DNA of 64,000 bases from Mauremys mutica (GCF_020497125.1 NC_059072.1:272844045-272908044); one strand, 5' to 3'; positions 20,101 through 32,139 are shown, counted from the stretch's first letter. Numbers and translations are program-made. The notes: a model not told the origin generated them from the letters alone.

Positions 20101-20749
20101 GTGGACAACAGTGATTTAAATATTAAATAATTATTTCAACATAACCAATAGAAATGCAGAAAGTGTGAACAAGTATACGTAACAATCAGAGATATTCTAG
20201 GATAGACTGAGACAGAGAGTAGGAAAGAAGAAAATCTCCATTGGATTTAATTGAACTGTCACCTCACAAAGTGATATTGTTTTATAGCATGACATTGACA
20301 TAATTCTTAACTACTTCTAACATAGGAGGATAGAAGAATTACAAAATGACATAAGATATTGCTGGCAAATTAATGGGAAAAGACTTCGGTGAGAGACTAC
20401 TGATTAACTAGGAAAGCATAAGAAAAAGCTAGCTGAATACATAAGGGGAAGTACTTATAATAAGGCTAACTCTGACAGTTATCAGACTTCTTGCTATATC
20501 ATGGACCATATGTATTGCAGGTGAATATTACAAGAAAGCATATGTGAACATTCATTCAAATAATAGATGTGATTTCACATTGACAATAGCAACAGCCTTC
20601 TTAGTAGCTCTCTATGCAAAATTGAATGAGCAAAGGTTTGTTCACACAACTGTTTGAAGAGAAGAATTGTTATGGATATGGTACATGTGTTTGATGAGTA
20701 TTCACATACAGATGTTTGGTCGTCATCTTAATCACTATTTCAGGGGTTT
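20101..20749. other. No recognisable feature
   Basis: AT-rich sequence without element or coding signatures; part may be the U3 of the neighbouring LTR. Confidence 0.4.
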
Positions 20750-20751
20750 GC

Positions 20752-20824
20752 CAGGGCCAGCTGAAGACCCAGGCAAGGAGCATCTTCAGCGCCTGCCCCC
20801 ATGTGTTAAACTTTTGAAAACATT
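20752..20824. mobile_element. hAT terminal fragment
   Basis: It starts CAGGGCCAGCTGAAGACCC, the same kind of end as the elements at 23727 and 34890, and is cut off by the LTR beginning at 20825. Confidence 0.45.
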
Positions 20825-21340
20825 TGTCATAACCAGATAGTTAAAGGTTAATGCCTCTTTTACCTGTAAAGGGTTAAGAAGTTCACCTAGCCTAGCTGAC
20901 ACCTGACAAGAGGAACCAATGGGGGAACAAGATGTTTCAAAAGAGAGGAGGGAAGTTTCCTTTGTTTAGATTCAGTTTCAGTTTTGGCCGGAGTGGAGAA
21001 GATCAAGGAATCAGCCTCTTATCAGAGTAGTGAGTATTAAGGAAGGAAATAAATAGGTTTATGTTTTTTGGGTTTTTTTTGTAACTTGTCTTGGCATTAG
21101 GGGATAATCAAATTGGGAATTCTTTTGTGTGCTAAGTTTTGCCCAGGGGAACATCCTCTGTGTTTTGAATCTGTTGTCTGTGAGATCAGCTTGTATGCTA
21201 TCTCCCAGAGGTTTTTTTTTTCTTTTACCTTTCTTTTCTTTAATTAAAAGCCTTCTTTTTTAAGAACCTGATTGATTTTTCCTTGTTTTTAGATCCAAGG
21301 GGATTGGATCTGGACTCACCAGGGATTGGTGGGGTGAAAA
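20825..21340 (+). mobile_element. ERV LTR, 3' truncated
   Basis: It begins TGTCATAACCAG and shares 'taaagggttaagaag' and the 'gaaccaat' block with the complete LTR at 49812-50564. Normal U5 sequence stops at about 21340, where an inverted copy of an internal LTR segment begins. Confidence 0.75.
21005..21050 (+). repeat. Left arm of a perfect 46-bp inverted repeat inside the LTR
   Basis: Identical, in reverse complement, to 21341-21386. The arm starts 'aaggaatcagcctcttatca'. Confidence 0.9.
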
Positions 21341-21386
21341 ATTTCCTTCCTTAATACTCACTACTCTGATAAGAGGCTGATTCCTT
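21341..21386 (-). repeat. Right arm of the perfect 46-bp inverted repeat
   Basis: Reverse complement of 21005-21050 without mismatch, 290 bp apart. The right arm replaces the expected 3' end of the LTR. Confidence 0.9.
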
Positions 21387-21463
21387 TCATTTGTAGCCCA
21401 TTTCATGGCTTTGGTACACAATTTGCATTTGTGATTTATCCCTGTCATCATATAAGGCAACAG

Positions 21464-22843
21464 TGTGACCAGTCAGATCACAGAAATCCTCTTTGGACTG
21501 GCACCTGATGTGCTAAGACCACCTTTTTTTTTTTTTAAATTGGAGATATACCTATCTCCTAGAAGTGGAAGGGACCTTGAAAGGTCATTGAGTCCAGCCC
21601 CCAGCCTTCACTAGCAGGACCAAGTACAGATTTTTGCCCCAGATCCTGAAGTGGCCCCATCAAAGATTGAACTCACAACGCTAGTCTTAGCAACCCAATG
21701 CGCAAACCACTGAGCTATCCCTGCCCCCTTTATTGTGAAGCCTGTTTTCCCTGGCAGCTTGGGACTTCAGACCCTTGCCTTGTTTGAGTCAGATACGCTT
21801 GCCTGCTGCAAACATAGATCCAAGTCTGAACCACGTTTCACATAAACTACAGGCTTAACTGAAAACAGCTTAAGAAGTGCTCCTGCCTCCAGCACTCAGA
21901 TACCCAGCTCCCAATGGAGTCCAAACCCCAGATAAATCTGTTTTACCCTGGATAAAGCTTATACAGGGTAAACTCATAAATTGTTCGGTCTCTATAACAC
22001 TGATAGAGAGATATGCACAGCTGTTTGTGCCCCACCCCACCCCCAGGTATTAATATATACTCTGGGTTAATAAGTAAAAAGTGATTGTATTAAATACAGA
22101 AAGTAGGATTTAAGTGGTTCCAAATAATGACAGAACAAAGTAAATTGCCAAACAAAATAAAATAAAACATGCAAGTCTAAACCTAATACAGTAAGTAGCT
22201 GAATACAGATAAAATCTCACCCTCGGAGATGTTTCAATAAGCTTTTTTCACAGACTAGCCTCCTTCTAGTCTGGGCACAATCCTTTCCCCAGTACAGTCC
22301 TTGTTCCAGCTCAGGAGATATCTAGGGGATTTCTCATGACTACAGCCCCCTTTGTTCTGTTCCAGACTCTTATAAATCTTTGGCACAAGGCAGGAATCCT
22401 TTGTCCCTCTCTGGGTTCCCACCCCTCCTTCTAAATGGAAAAGCACCAGGTTAAAGATGGATTTCAGTTCAGGTGACATGATCACATGTCACTGTAATAC
22501 TTCATTGCCCACTTGCCAGCACACACGTATACAGGAAGTCTCACAAGTAAACAGAGCCACCTACAGTCAGTTGTCCTAGTTGTTGGGAACCATCAAGATT
22601 CCAAACCACCATTAATGGCCGACACTTTGCATAATTACAATAGGACCTCAGAGTTGTATTTCATATTTCTAGTTTCAGATACAAGAATGGTACATTTATA
22701 CAAATAGGATGATCACATTCAGTAGACAATAAGCTTTGTAATGATACCTTACAAGAGATGTTTTGCATGAAGCATATTCCAGTTACATTATATTCATACT
22801 TATTAGCATATTTTCATAAAATCATATAGAGTGCAAAGTCACA
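21464..22843 (-). mobile_element. Solo ERV LTR of about 1.2 kb plus a SINE
   Basis: On the minus strand it starts TGTGACTTTGCACTC and ends CTGGTCACA, with TGTGAC/GTCACA inverted ends. A 5-bp duplication flanks it: aacag (21459-21463) and aatag (22844-22848), one mismatch. Removing the SINE at 21530-21731 leaves about 1180 bp. No internal retroviral sequence adjoins it. Confidence 0.75.
21530..21731 (-). mobile_element. Pol III SINE with CR1-like tail, inside the LTR
   Basis: The minus strand reads GGGATAGCTCAGTGGTTTG (A box) and GAGTTCAATCTTTG (B box), then a tail like that at 11311-11475. The T-rich run at 21525-21536 marks its 3' end. Confidence 0.9.
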
Positions 22844-22848
22844 AATAG

Positions 22849-23596
22849 ATTTCCTAGGATCTGTAAATTTGTATTTCTTCCAGACATAATAAGCAAACAA
22901 CAAGTCATTTCCTCTAAGCTTATAGAAACTTTTTAATTTTAAGAATAACTGAAATATACTAACATCAAGACATTCAACGGTACATCAACATTGGGTGGAC
23001 CAATATTAAATAGTGTTACATTAGGTAACAGGCTTAGAGTGTTAACCCTAGTCCTTTAGTTCAAAAGGTCACTTTTCTTGCCTTTGCCCTCACGAATAGA
23101 AGCACAGCATCAGAGAGATCCAAAGATTGGCCAATGGTATTTAAAGTGGTAAAATAGCAAGCAACATCTGCCATCATCGATCAAAGAGCCTGAGCTTCAG
23201 AAAGCTGTGCTCATCACTCGTAACTGTGACTGGCAGTGTGAGCAGAATCCTCAAATTTATCCCCACATTAGGAAAAGTGTCCTTCAGCTCTGCATTATAA
23301 ATGAATTGGAGAACTTAGAGTAGAGAATGCTTCCTGTGTGGCAAAATGTGATGGATGTTGCCAATTCGACAAAGATGTTATTATCATTGATGTCCCAAAA
23401 TTCCCAATAAGTAAGCGTCCAGTGAAGGTCTGGACAATTGTTCAAGAGCGTAGGGAACCTACTTTTCTCCATTGAACAAAAAGAGGAACTGAGGAGATTT
23501 GCAAAGGGAATTGGATATGTTAACATCTGTTCAGTTTCCACCTTTGTGGGTATAAGGATTTCCGCATGCTGGAACCAATTTGATATCTGTGACAGA
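22849..23596. other. No recognisable feature
   Basis: No coding, LTR or SINE signature seen. Confidence 0.45.
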
Positions 23597-23727
23597 GCTG
23601 GGGCGGCAGGGGGTGGGAGCCCAGGGCAGGAGCTGCAGGGGGGTGCAGTGAGGAGCCCAGGGCTGGGATCGGGGGGCAGCCAAAATTTTTTTTGCTTGGG
23701 GCAGCAAAAAACCTAGAGCCGGCCCTG
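23597..23727. mobile_element. hAT terminal fragment, GC-rich
   Basis: It ends AACCTAGAGCCGGCCCTG, the inverted form of the CAGGGCCGGCTCTAGG end. G-rich tracts fill the rest. The left end is not a terminal repeat, so this copy is truncated. Confidence 0.65.
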
Positions 23728-24637
23728 CTTGCTGTGGCCTGGGTTAGCTACCGCTAAATCTGGTGATGGAGTTAGCAGTCATCCAGTAAGTATGCAGAAA
23801 GAATATCATGTGACTAAGTTGGCTAGGCAGAATAGATAGCAGCAAATACTCAAAGCAATAGTTGCAGTTAGTATTCTATTCTGACAGCAGGTATTACCTT
23901 ACTCTGTGAGTTATCCCACTGGAGACTATTTGCAGTGAATAAGGCTGATTGTATTGTGTTCTGAATAAATTGCTCTTGAGACCTGTGTGAAATAAATAAT
24001 ATAGAGAAACAGGTTAGGTTATCTAGTTCATTCCATGGCCAGTACAGGTGTTTTGCTACAGGATATTTTCTAATTATTGTCTAGTGTCACTATGTGTATC
24101 AGACATTGTCTGTGCATGCAACCAGAAGTGCATTGGCCTCTTTTGCTGCTATATGCATTGCAAACTCATACCCAGTTACTTAACAACTTGCAAACATAAA
24201 TCTCTTTTTATATTATTGCTTTCCAAGTGTCTTCTGAAAATCTGAGTATCTGGATTTTGTTGTCCAGATGTATTTACCTGAACGATTGTCAAACAGGCTT
24301 TCATCAATCAACACACAGGCTAATTGCAGCAATTGTGAGGTACTGTAAAGCAACAGATATTATCAACAAGGGACCCTATCAATAGAAGTATGACTTTATA
24401 TTTGTATGTAATAAAAATGCAGCTCTGAACTCAGTGAAAAGAATAATCTATATCAAAAAAGCCAAAGAAGACATACTTGAAACTTGGATATATCATGTAT
24501 ACTATGTGTATATAGAAAATACTGTTGGGTCTAATAATGTTTCACCCATCAGTTCTACTATAGACATAGTCCCTAAGCTCTTTCTTGGGAACATCTGTCC
24601 TGATATTCAGAGGGGCTGAACAGCAACAACTCCCTTT
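23728..24637. other. No recognisable feature
   Basis: No element or gene recognised. Confidence 0.45.
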
Positions 24638-24930
24638 GGCCTGGTCTACACTGTGGGGGGTCGAACTAAGGTACGCAAATTCAGCTACGTGAATAGCGTA
24701 GCTGAACTCGAACTACCTTAGTTCGAACTACTCACCCGTCCAGACGCCGCGGGATTGAAGTGCGCGGCTCCCCCGTCGACTCTGCCACTGCCGTTCGCGG
24801 TGGTGGAGTTCCGGAGTCGACGGGCGCGCGTTCGGAGTTCGATATATCGCGTCTAGATGAGACGCGATATATCGAACTCCGAGAAGTCGAACGCTACCCG
24901 CTGACCCGGGCGGGTAGTATAGACGTAGCC
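24638..24930 (+). mobile_element. Serial-hairpin MITE, copy B (GTTCGAAC type)
   Basis: It starts GGCCTGGTCTACACT and ends TATAGACGTAGCC. Four hairpins follow each other: around 24660-24730 (arms with TCGAACTAAGGTA and TACCTTAGTTCGA), 24770-24825 (GTCGACTC and GAGTCGAC), 24833-24885 (GGAGTTCGATATATCGCG and its complement) and 24894-24918 (CTACCCGC and GCGGGTAG). There is no coding sequence. Confidence 0.85.
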
Positions 24931-25568
24931 TGAGATGCTAATAGAAGCTTTCAATGCTCACCACAACCGTTTAAAAAAACAAACTGGCCATTTTTATTTA
25001 GATGTATAAATATGGATTTGATGTGTCTTTGGGCACCTGATGTTGAGCTATCTAACAAAGAAAAGACAAGCAGCACTGGGACTATCAAACATACAGAGCC
25101 AAACAGATCAGTTTCTTCCAAAGTAATGATGTTAGTTCAAATAAATAACAGGGCTCAGTGACTTATCAGAAAAGCTTTCTCCATAAACATACAAAAATGG
25201 GCAGTAGATAACAATGAAGGAGTGGTATAGATGAGATTCAAAGCTTTTTACTTTTCATTGGATTCTTTTTTTTTCTTTTTCTGATTATCATATGGTCACT
25301 TCTCAGGAATCATAACAGTTGTTTACAAAACATTATCATTCAGGGGCTCATTAAATGCTTCAAGGATGCACTGACAAATAGGAAAGACAATTCAAAAATG
25401 GAAGAATTCTGCTCTCAGATTACTGATATAAAAGGCATAGAGATAAAAACTAATGCCCTGACTCAGTCTATTATTCAGATCCACCTCCCTCTGAAAGCAA
25501 AGTACTTCAGAATTTGTTCTACAGAGTTTATATAAACAATAAACATGCAAATGTTAAACTTTCTATAA
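24931..25568. other. No recognisable feature
   Basis: No element or gene recognised. Confidence 0.45.
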
Positions 25569-25903
25569 CAGGGGCTGGCAACCTCTGGCACGCGGCTTGC
25601 CAGGGTAATCACCCTGGCGGGCCGGGCCAGTTTGTTTACCTGCGGCGTCGGCAGGTTCGGCCCATCGCAGCTCCCACTGGCAGCTGTTCGCTGTCCCAGG
25701 TCAATGCGGGAGGCGGGAAGCCGCGGCCAGCACATCTCTCGGCTCGCGGTGCTTCCCACAGCTCCCATTGGTCTGGGACAGTGAACTGCAGCCAGTGGGA
25801 GCCTCGATGGGCCAAACCTGCCGACGCCGCAGATCAACAAACTGACACGGCCCGCCAGGGTGCTTACCTTGGCGAGCTGTGTGCCAGAGGTTGCCGACCT
25901 CTG
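25569..25903. mobile_element. hAT palindromic MITE, 335 bp
   Basis: Ends CAGGGGCTGGCAACC and GGTTGCCGACCTCTG. Flanks ttctataa (25561-25568) and ttcgctaa (25904-25911) are an 8-bp duplication with two mismatches. Confidence 0.85.
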
Positions 25904-25911
25904 TTCGCTAA

Positions 25912-26879
25912 CAACCATTTCATTCTATTATCCAGCTTTTGAGTGGCAAAATACTGGAATCAGAAACCAAAGGATTGTTTAAGGTCATAGGTACAGCCTC
26001 TCCAGATTTGTGGCCACAACTCTGGAAGAGCAGGGGAAAAAAATACCTTCAGAATATCCTTACACTAGGCCTACTGCATGTTGGATCAAGCTGAGATGAA
26101 TTTAGTGGATTTGGTGTGGGTACTGTGCAGACATGATCAATAGAGCTATAATTATGTACTTCACTGATTGTTTGTCACTGATGTGATTTGATTTGATTTG
26201 AAGTGCAGCCAGTAACCAGGGGCTCATGCAACTAGAGTGAGAACTATTCATGATGCATAAAAATCTGCTGCTTCACTAAATTAAGGCTCTTTCCTTACTC
26301 CAAAATCTATATGTGATCTTTTACAAATAATGAGAGACTGTAGAAATCTGACAAATCTCACAAAGGAATTGATGTGATCATTCTACCAAGATTGCTCTGT
26401 TTATTGCCTTCATCCGTTTGTTTAATGCAACTTAGGGTGACATAATGGAAAGAAAAGCATTCATAGACAGATGTAACTGCATCTATTTGCTATCTCCATC
26501 CTGAGTCCATTTAGTCATGCAGTTCTGATCATAGTTCATCTGGAGAATTTGCTAATGAAGTGGAGAAAAGTGAGATGATGCAAAAATACACATGTCAAAG
26601 TTACTATTTATTTAACTGAACACATAGAGTATTATACATTTATGGTTAAACCACAATTTATGAGTCCCTTGTAATTAGAATAATATATATCCCAGATTGT
26701 TTTGTTTAATATATTACTTTGAAGAAATTGTGTAAACAGTGACAATCAGTGAGATAGCTCATCTTGTGCATGACTCCTATTGAGCTGAGCTACTAGAATG
26801 ACAAACATTTACTGTTATCAGCAAAGAAACCTATCAGCAGCAGTTAAGAACTCATGATAAAAGCAGAATTTCCCACAGA
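25912..26879. other. No recognisable feature
   Basis: No element or gene recognised. Confidence 0.45.
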
Positions 26880-27589
26880 GGTTTCCCATTTTAACACTAT
26901 GGTGGAACCACTACCACTGCAGAATTAACCTAGACCAGTCCACACAAGAGGTGCACTTCCTAGACACTACAGTGCTAATAAGCGATGGTCACATAAACAC
27001 CACCCTATACCGGAAACCTACTGACTGCTATACTTACCTACATGCCTCCAGCTTTCATCCAGACCACACCACATGATCCATTGTTTACAGCCAAGCTCTA
27101 AGATACAACCACATGTGCTTCAGCCCCTCAGACAGAGACAAACACCTACAAGATCTCTATCAAGCATTCTTAAAACTACAATACCCAACTGCTGTAGTGA
27201 AGAAACAGATTGACACAGCCAGAAGAGTACCCAGAAGTCATCTACTACAGGACAGGCCCAACAAAGAAATAGACCGCCACTAGCTGTCACCTTCAGCCCC
27301 CAACTAAAACCTCTCCAGTGCATCATCAAGGATCTACAACCTATCCTGAAGGATGTTCCCTCACACTCACAGATCTTGGGAGACAGGCCGGTCCTTGCTT
27401 ACATACAGCCCCCCAACCTGAAGCAAATACACACCAGCAACCACACACCATACAACAAAAACACTAACCCAGGAACTTATCCTTGTAACAAAGCCCGTTT
27501 CCAACTCTGTCTACATATCTATTCAAGGGACACCATCATATGACCTAATCACATCAGCCACACTATCAGAGGCTTGTTAACCTGAACAT

Positions 27590-27857
27590 CTACCAATGTG
27601 ATATATCCATCATGTACCAGCAATGCCCCTCTGCCATGTACATTGGTCAAACCCAACAGTCTCTATGCGAAAGAATAAATGTACACAAATCAGATGTCAA
27701 GAATTATAACATTCAAAAACCAGTTGGAGAACACTTCAACCTCCCAGGTAACTCAATTACAGACCTAAAAGTCACAATTATTCAACAAAAAAACCTTCAT
27801 AAACAGACTCCAATGAGAAACCGCAGAACTGGAATTAATTTGCAAGATGGACGCCAT
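27590..27857 (+). pseudogene. PLE GIY-YIG endonuclease relic
   Basis: The longest open piece (27612-27860) begins MYQQCPSAMYIGQTQQSL. Tyrosine and glycine of YIG, arginine in the CERIN helix, the H of HKSDV and the E of PVGEHF, all conserved positions in PLE endonucleases, are present. The GIY half lies upstream in a shifted frame. The domain would nick target DNA to prime reverse transcription. Confidence 0.75.
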
Positions 27858-28103
27858 TAAATTAGGCTTGAATAAAGACTGGGAGTGAATGAGTCATTAC
27901 ACAAACTAAAAACTATTTCCTCATGCTAATTTCCCCCCTACTGTTACTCACATGTTCTTGTCAACTGTTTGAAATGGGCCCTCCTGATTATCAGTACAAA
28001 AGTTTTTGTTTTTTTTCTCCTGCTGATAATAGCCCACCTTAATTGATTAGTCTCATTCAAGTTGGTATGGCAACCCCCATTTTTTCATGTTCTCTGTGTA
28101 TTT

Positions 28104-28133
28104 TATCTATCTATCTATCTATCTATCTATCTT
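28104..28133. repeat. (TATC)n microsatellite in the PLE tail
   Basis: Seven to eight uninterrupted tatc units. Confidence 0.9.
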
Positions 28134-28154
28134 CCTACTGTATTTTCCACTGCA

Positions 28155-28195
28155 TGCATCTGATGAAGTGAGCTTTAGCCCATGAAAGCTTATGC
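28155..28195 (+). ncRNA. Hammerhead-ribozyme-like core in the PLE 3' tail
   Basis: CTGATGA (28160-28166) is followed by a small stem, GTGAGC/GCCCAT (28168-28173 with 28178-28183, one mismatch and one G-T pair) closed by TTTA, then GAAA (28184-28187) and GCTTATGC, a possible stem III strand. CUGAUGA, stem II and GAAA in this order form the hammerhead catalytic core. Hammerheads are known in Penelope-like elements. I did not find the partner strand with the UH cleavage site, so self-cleavage of this copy is not shown. Confidence 0.55.
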
Positions 28196-28225
28196 CCAAA
28201 TAAATGTGTTAGTCTCTAAGGTGCC

Positions 28226-29590
28226 ACAGGTACTCCTCGTTCTTTTTGCTTCTCTACCCAAGTCTCTCATCTGTAGGTCCTCTTCCTCTGCCTGTACCCA
28301 TGCTCCTTGCTTTTCACAGAAAAGGGCTTGTTATAAAGAAGGACAGAATAAAAATATACTCAGCTGAGGATCTGATGCTTTATTCATAAGGTAACTGGGG
28401 GTAAACACTTATCAGGAGAGGCGTTCCTAAACACATTGCAACTAGTAAGTGATAGTGAAACACCTGTGTGATTGAGGAGATTAGTTAATATATCCCTTAA
28501 AAAGGTTCAAATCATGCTGTCTAAACTGTATTGTGCATAAAGTACAAAACAGCAATGTGGTGTCTTCACACCTTCCTGAGTTTTCAGTCAGTTCAGCAAA
28601 TTATTATCATTTATAAAGATGAAAGGTTGATTTTTTGCTATAGCTGAGAATTTCATAATATAAAGTTAATCATTCAGGGACTGTTATCTTAAAAGGAAAA
28701 GGCATCAGAAAAGGGGGAGTGTAAGAAGACACCAGTGTTGATATTCCATGTTAAAACCAAAATTACACCAAGGTCTCCCTTATTTTTAACTAAGTATCTT
28801 GTCAATCTTCTCTTGTCAAAAGACAAAGGAGGACACAGATGGGGAGAAGAATCTAGGAGGAAATCAAAGTAGATGGGTAGATACCCAGGATTCTGGGTGT
28901 GAAAATCAGTGACAGTGGAGAAGTAGTGCTCCTTGACCACGAAGATGGCAAAGCTGAAGCAGGAATAATGAGTGAAGCCTCAGGCACATAAGGTACACCC
29001 AGCTATATCATTCAACAGCAAAGTAACTAACATTGTTGGCATTTATGAGGCCATAATTAGGCTACAAAGTGAAGTTCATCCCTCTCTTGGTGGTACTATT
29101 GTTTCAGTCTAGCTGCTTGCATATTTAACAAGGAAACAGTGCACTGATTTGCATGTTAAATACTTTTTCTCTCCACCCGAAGGCATAGAGACCTGATGCA
29201 TTTTGAAAATAAAGTCTTAGCTTCATTATACAGTAAAATCTGCAGAAAAATAACTTAATTCTGTGCTTTCTGTGGATTTTCTGCTCCTGTGATTCTCTAC
29301 GACTCCTGCTCATCCATCAGCCAGTGGTCATAATGAAATAGCCTCAATAATGTAATGAAGAGAGAGATGGACTGGTGCTAAATCCATAATTTTATTAAAA
29401 TACAGATTTTGAAAATCAGGCATGTTCAATTACAAGCACAGAAAAGTATGGGTAAATGAATGCCAAATACATGTACATAGCGACAATTATTGCATATACA
29501 TCTCAATATTGAGCATATAGTTGGGCATGAGAGGGAAGGAAAGAAAACCAGAGGGTAAGGGCTAAAGGAGGAAGGGTCTCTGATGTGTTA
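28226..29590. other. No recognisable feature
   Basis: No element or gene recognised. Confidence 0.45.
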
Positions 29591-29760
29591 GGGCTGGTCT
29601 ACACTACCACTTAAGCTTGATGTAATTTACGTCACTCAGGGGTCTGAAAAAGACACTCCCCGGAGTGATGTAAGTTACACTGGCCTAAGCACTGTCCACT
29701 GGCACTATGTCAGTGGGAGAGCATCTCCCGTTGACATAGCTTCCGCCTGTAGCAGAGGTG
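29591..29760 (+). mobile_element. MITE fragment with GGGCTGGTCTACACTA end
   Basis: It starts GGGCTGGTCTACACTACC, the terminal sequence shared with the serial-hairpin MITEs and the element at 50765-51103, but the interior differs and the right end runs into a CR1 fragment without a terminal repeat. Confidence 0.5.
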
Positions 29761-29764
29761 GACT

Positions 29765-31275
29765 AAAGAGGACAGGGAAAATCAGAATGAAGGTAGGGAC
29801 ACAGGTCCCCCTTTCCAACCAACCGGCAGAGCTCTTTGAGAGTGATGAATGGAACATACTTGTATGAAGTGCTGGGGAGAGCCCAGGCAGAATTTGGACA
29901 CACTGGGCAGTAGTCTTCCAGAGGAATCTGATCGCTGTGTGCCTGTTTAACATATCTGCTCTTATATAGGCTCTTATATAGCCTGTTTAACATATCTGCT
30001 GGTGCCAGGGGCACAATCATTTGCATCTTGCTATCAAACAAAATAAGTCGCACTAGTGCTGGTTGAAGTTTTCCATACCTGTAGAAACTCTTCTTGTTAC
30101 CCTTCACATCTCTTGCTAGCTGCAACTCCAGTTCTGTTTTGGCCTTCTTGATTACACCTCTGCATGCTCAAGCAATATTTTTATACTCCTCCCTGGTCAT
30201 CTGTCCAAATGTTCACTTCTTGTAAGCTTCATTTTTGTGTTTAAGCTCACCCAAGATTTCTCTGTTAAGCCAAGCTGGTTGCCTGCCATATTTGCTATTC
30301 TTTCTGCACATCGGGATGGTTTGTTCATGTACCCTCAATAAGGCTTCTTTAAAATATAGCCACCTTTCCTGGACTCCTTTCCCGCTCATATTAGCCTCCC
30401 AGGGGATCCTGCTCATCAGATCCCTAAGGGAGTCAAAGTCTGCTTTTATGAAGTCCAATGTTCGTATTTTGCTACTCTCCTTTCTTCCTTTTGTGAGCAT
30501 CCTGAACTCAACCATCTCATGGTCACTTCTGCCAAGGTTGCCACACACTTTTACTTCCCCTACCAATTCTCTGTTTGTGAGCAGCAGGTCAAGAGGAGAA
30601 TGGCTCCTGGTTGATTCCTCCAGTAGTTGCACCAGAAAGTTGTCCCCAAAACTCTCCAAAAACTTCCTCGTTTGTGCACTGCTGTATTGCTCTCCCAGCA
30701 GATGTCAGAGTGATTGAAATCCCTCATTAGAACCAGGGCCTGTGTTCTGGAAACTTCAGTTAATTGTCCGAAGAAAGCCTCGTCTACCTCATCCTCCTGG
30801 TCCATTGGTCTATAGCACACGCCCACCACAACATCACACTTGTTGCTATCAGTTCTAAACTTAACCCAAAGATTCTCAACAAGCTTTTCTCCAGTTTCAT
30901 ACTGGAGCTCTATGCAATCATACTGCTCTCTTACATACAGTGCAACTCCTCCACCTTTCCTCCCCTGCCTGTCCTTTCTGAACAGTTTATACCTGTTCTT
31001 GAAAGTACTCCAGTCATGTGAGCTACCCCACCAAGTCTCTGTTATTCCAATCACATCATAGTTCTTTGACTGTTCCAGGACTTCCAATTCTTCCTGCTTG
31101 TTTCCCAGGATTCTTGCGTTCATGTACAGGCACCTCGGATAACTAGCCAATTGCCCTGCTTTCTCAGTATGAATCAGGAGGTCTCACCCGCTTGCACCCT
31201 CCTCCTTGTGTTTTCTCCCGGTATCCCACTTCCCCACTTACCTCAGAGCTTTGGTCACCGTCCCCAGTTTTGAAT
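29765..31275 (-). pseudogene. CR1 LINE, endonuclease (5') part of ORF2 only
   Basis: CR1 ORF2 encodes an apurinic-type endonuclease and an RT. The minus-strand frame 30560-31150 starts near MNARILGNKQEELEVL and holds the catalytic-site landmarks ITETWW, GGGVALYV and RDFNHSDICWE (usual form GDFN). After a frameshift, 30213-30659 carries STRSHSPLDLLLTN and GRSDHEMVEF, the last conserved endonuclease motif. A third piece (29763-30125) is the linker toward RT (KGNKKSFYRY). RT and the 3' UTR are absent. A 20-bp duplicated block, 'gcctgtttaacatatctgct', occurs at 29941 and 29979. Confidence 0.85.
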
Positions 31276-32139
31276 ATTTCACAGTGAGTGTACATTAAAT
31301 TCAGTACTTTATAAATTGGCTAAGATAACCAGATAGAGCTATTTTCTTTAGTATGAAAACTTTGGTGAAATTTTAATTTATTTCCAAAACAGGAACATTG
31401 GAAACTATCAATCCACTCATCATGTCATGGTCTGATATGCCATTTCACAGTCTGACTACATAAGAGATAATGCAAGAGAAAGCAATACATAATATTCAGA
31501 CTGAGCTCCTGTTAATTTGTAATTTAGCTACTCAATTAACATTCTTGGATTTCCTCAAAGTCAAAGTTTTAAATAGTTCACAGCATACATAAACACTGCA
31601 ACGTGCATTAATTAGCATCTTTGCTGTTCCATGTGAAAGAGTTTTTAAAATTGTAGTTTCTATTCTCTCTCTTTTGGTGATATAATATTTCACAGTGAGA
31701 ACCATAGTTCATTTCTTAAGATTTATTTTTATAGGCATAAGAGTACAATCTTATAAGAAGGATAAGGGCACAGCTCAGCATGGCTTAGGAGGAGTGATAG
31801 ATCAAGAGTGCAGACACCTTCCCTCTATCTTGCACTAATCTGTGCTATAGCTGTACAGCTGGCACAGTTTAAAAGAACTCTGGAGGGGTTGTTATGGCAC
31901 CTGAGGATCATTGTTACAGAGGATATCTTTGGGTTAATTTGCTTTTCCCTTAAAACTGTGTCTTCTGTGATGGGAAGGAGATAATGCAGAAGCTGTCATA
32001 TTTAATCATGGAGTAAAGTATTATTCAGCATGATAAGTGGATCAGAATATGACCTTATGTGGTATGGGTACTATCCTTAGTCATACACACACATTCAGGC
32101 CACTTTGCTATCTATTTATCTGTGGTACTTATATGCCCC
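31276..32139. other. No recognisable feature
   Basis: No element or gene recognised. Confidence 0.45.

Larger units (their letters stand above)
26880..28225 (+). mobile_element. Penelope-like element, 3' part
   Basis: PLEs encode an RT fused to a GIY-YIG endonuclease. The first part (26960-27283) encodes the RT C-terminal and linker region, with VHFLDTTVLISDGHIN, TLYRKPTDCYTYLH and a stop in the middle. The endonuclease relic at 27590-27800 contains CPSAMYIGQTQQSL, with the YIG half of the motif intact, INVHKSDV and PVGEHFNLPGNSITDLKV. The 3' tail from about 28100 to 28225 carries a (TATC)n run and a hammerhead-like core. Frames are broken, and the 5' RT is missing. Confidence 0.85.

Noticed and set aside
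24638..24930. Structured RNA gene or riboswitch suggested by strong hairpins
   Set aside because: Three copies with transposon-type ends occur in this window alone, so a MITE is the better explanation.
28104..28133. Short direct repeats that might be a CRISPR-like array
   Set aside because: They are an uninterrupted (TATC)n microsatellite without spacers, in a eukaryotic context.
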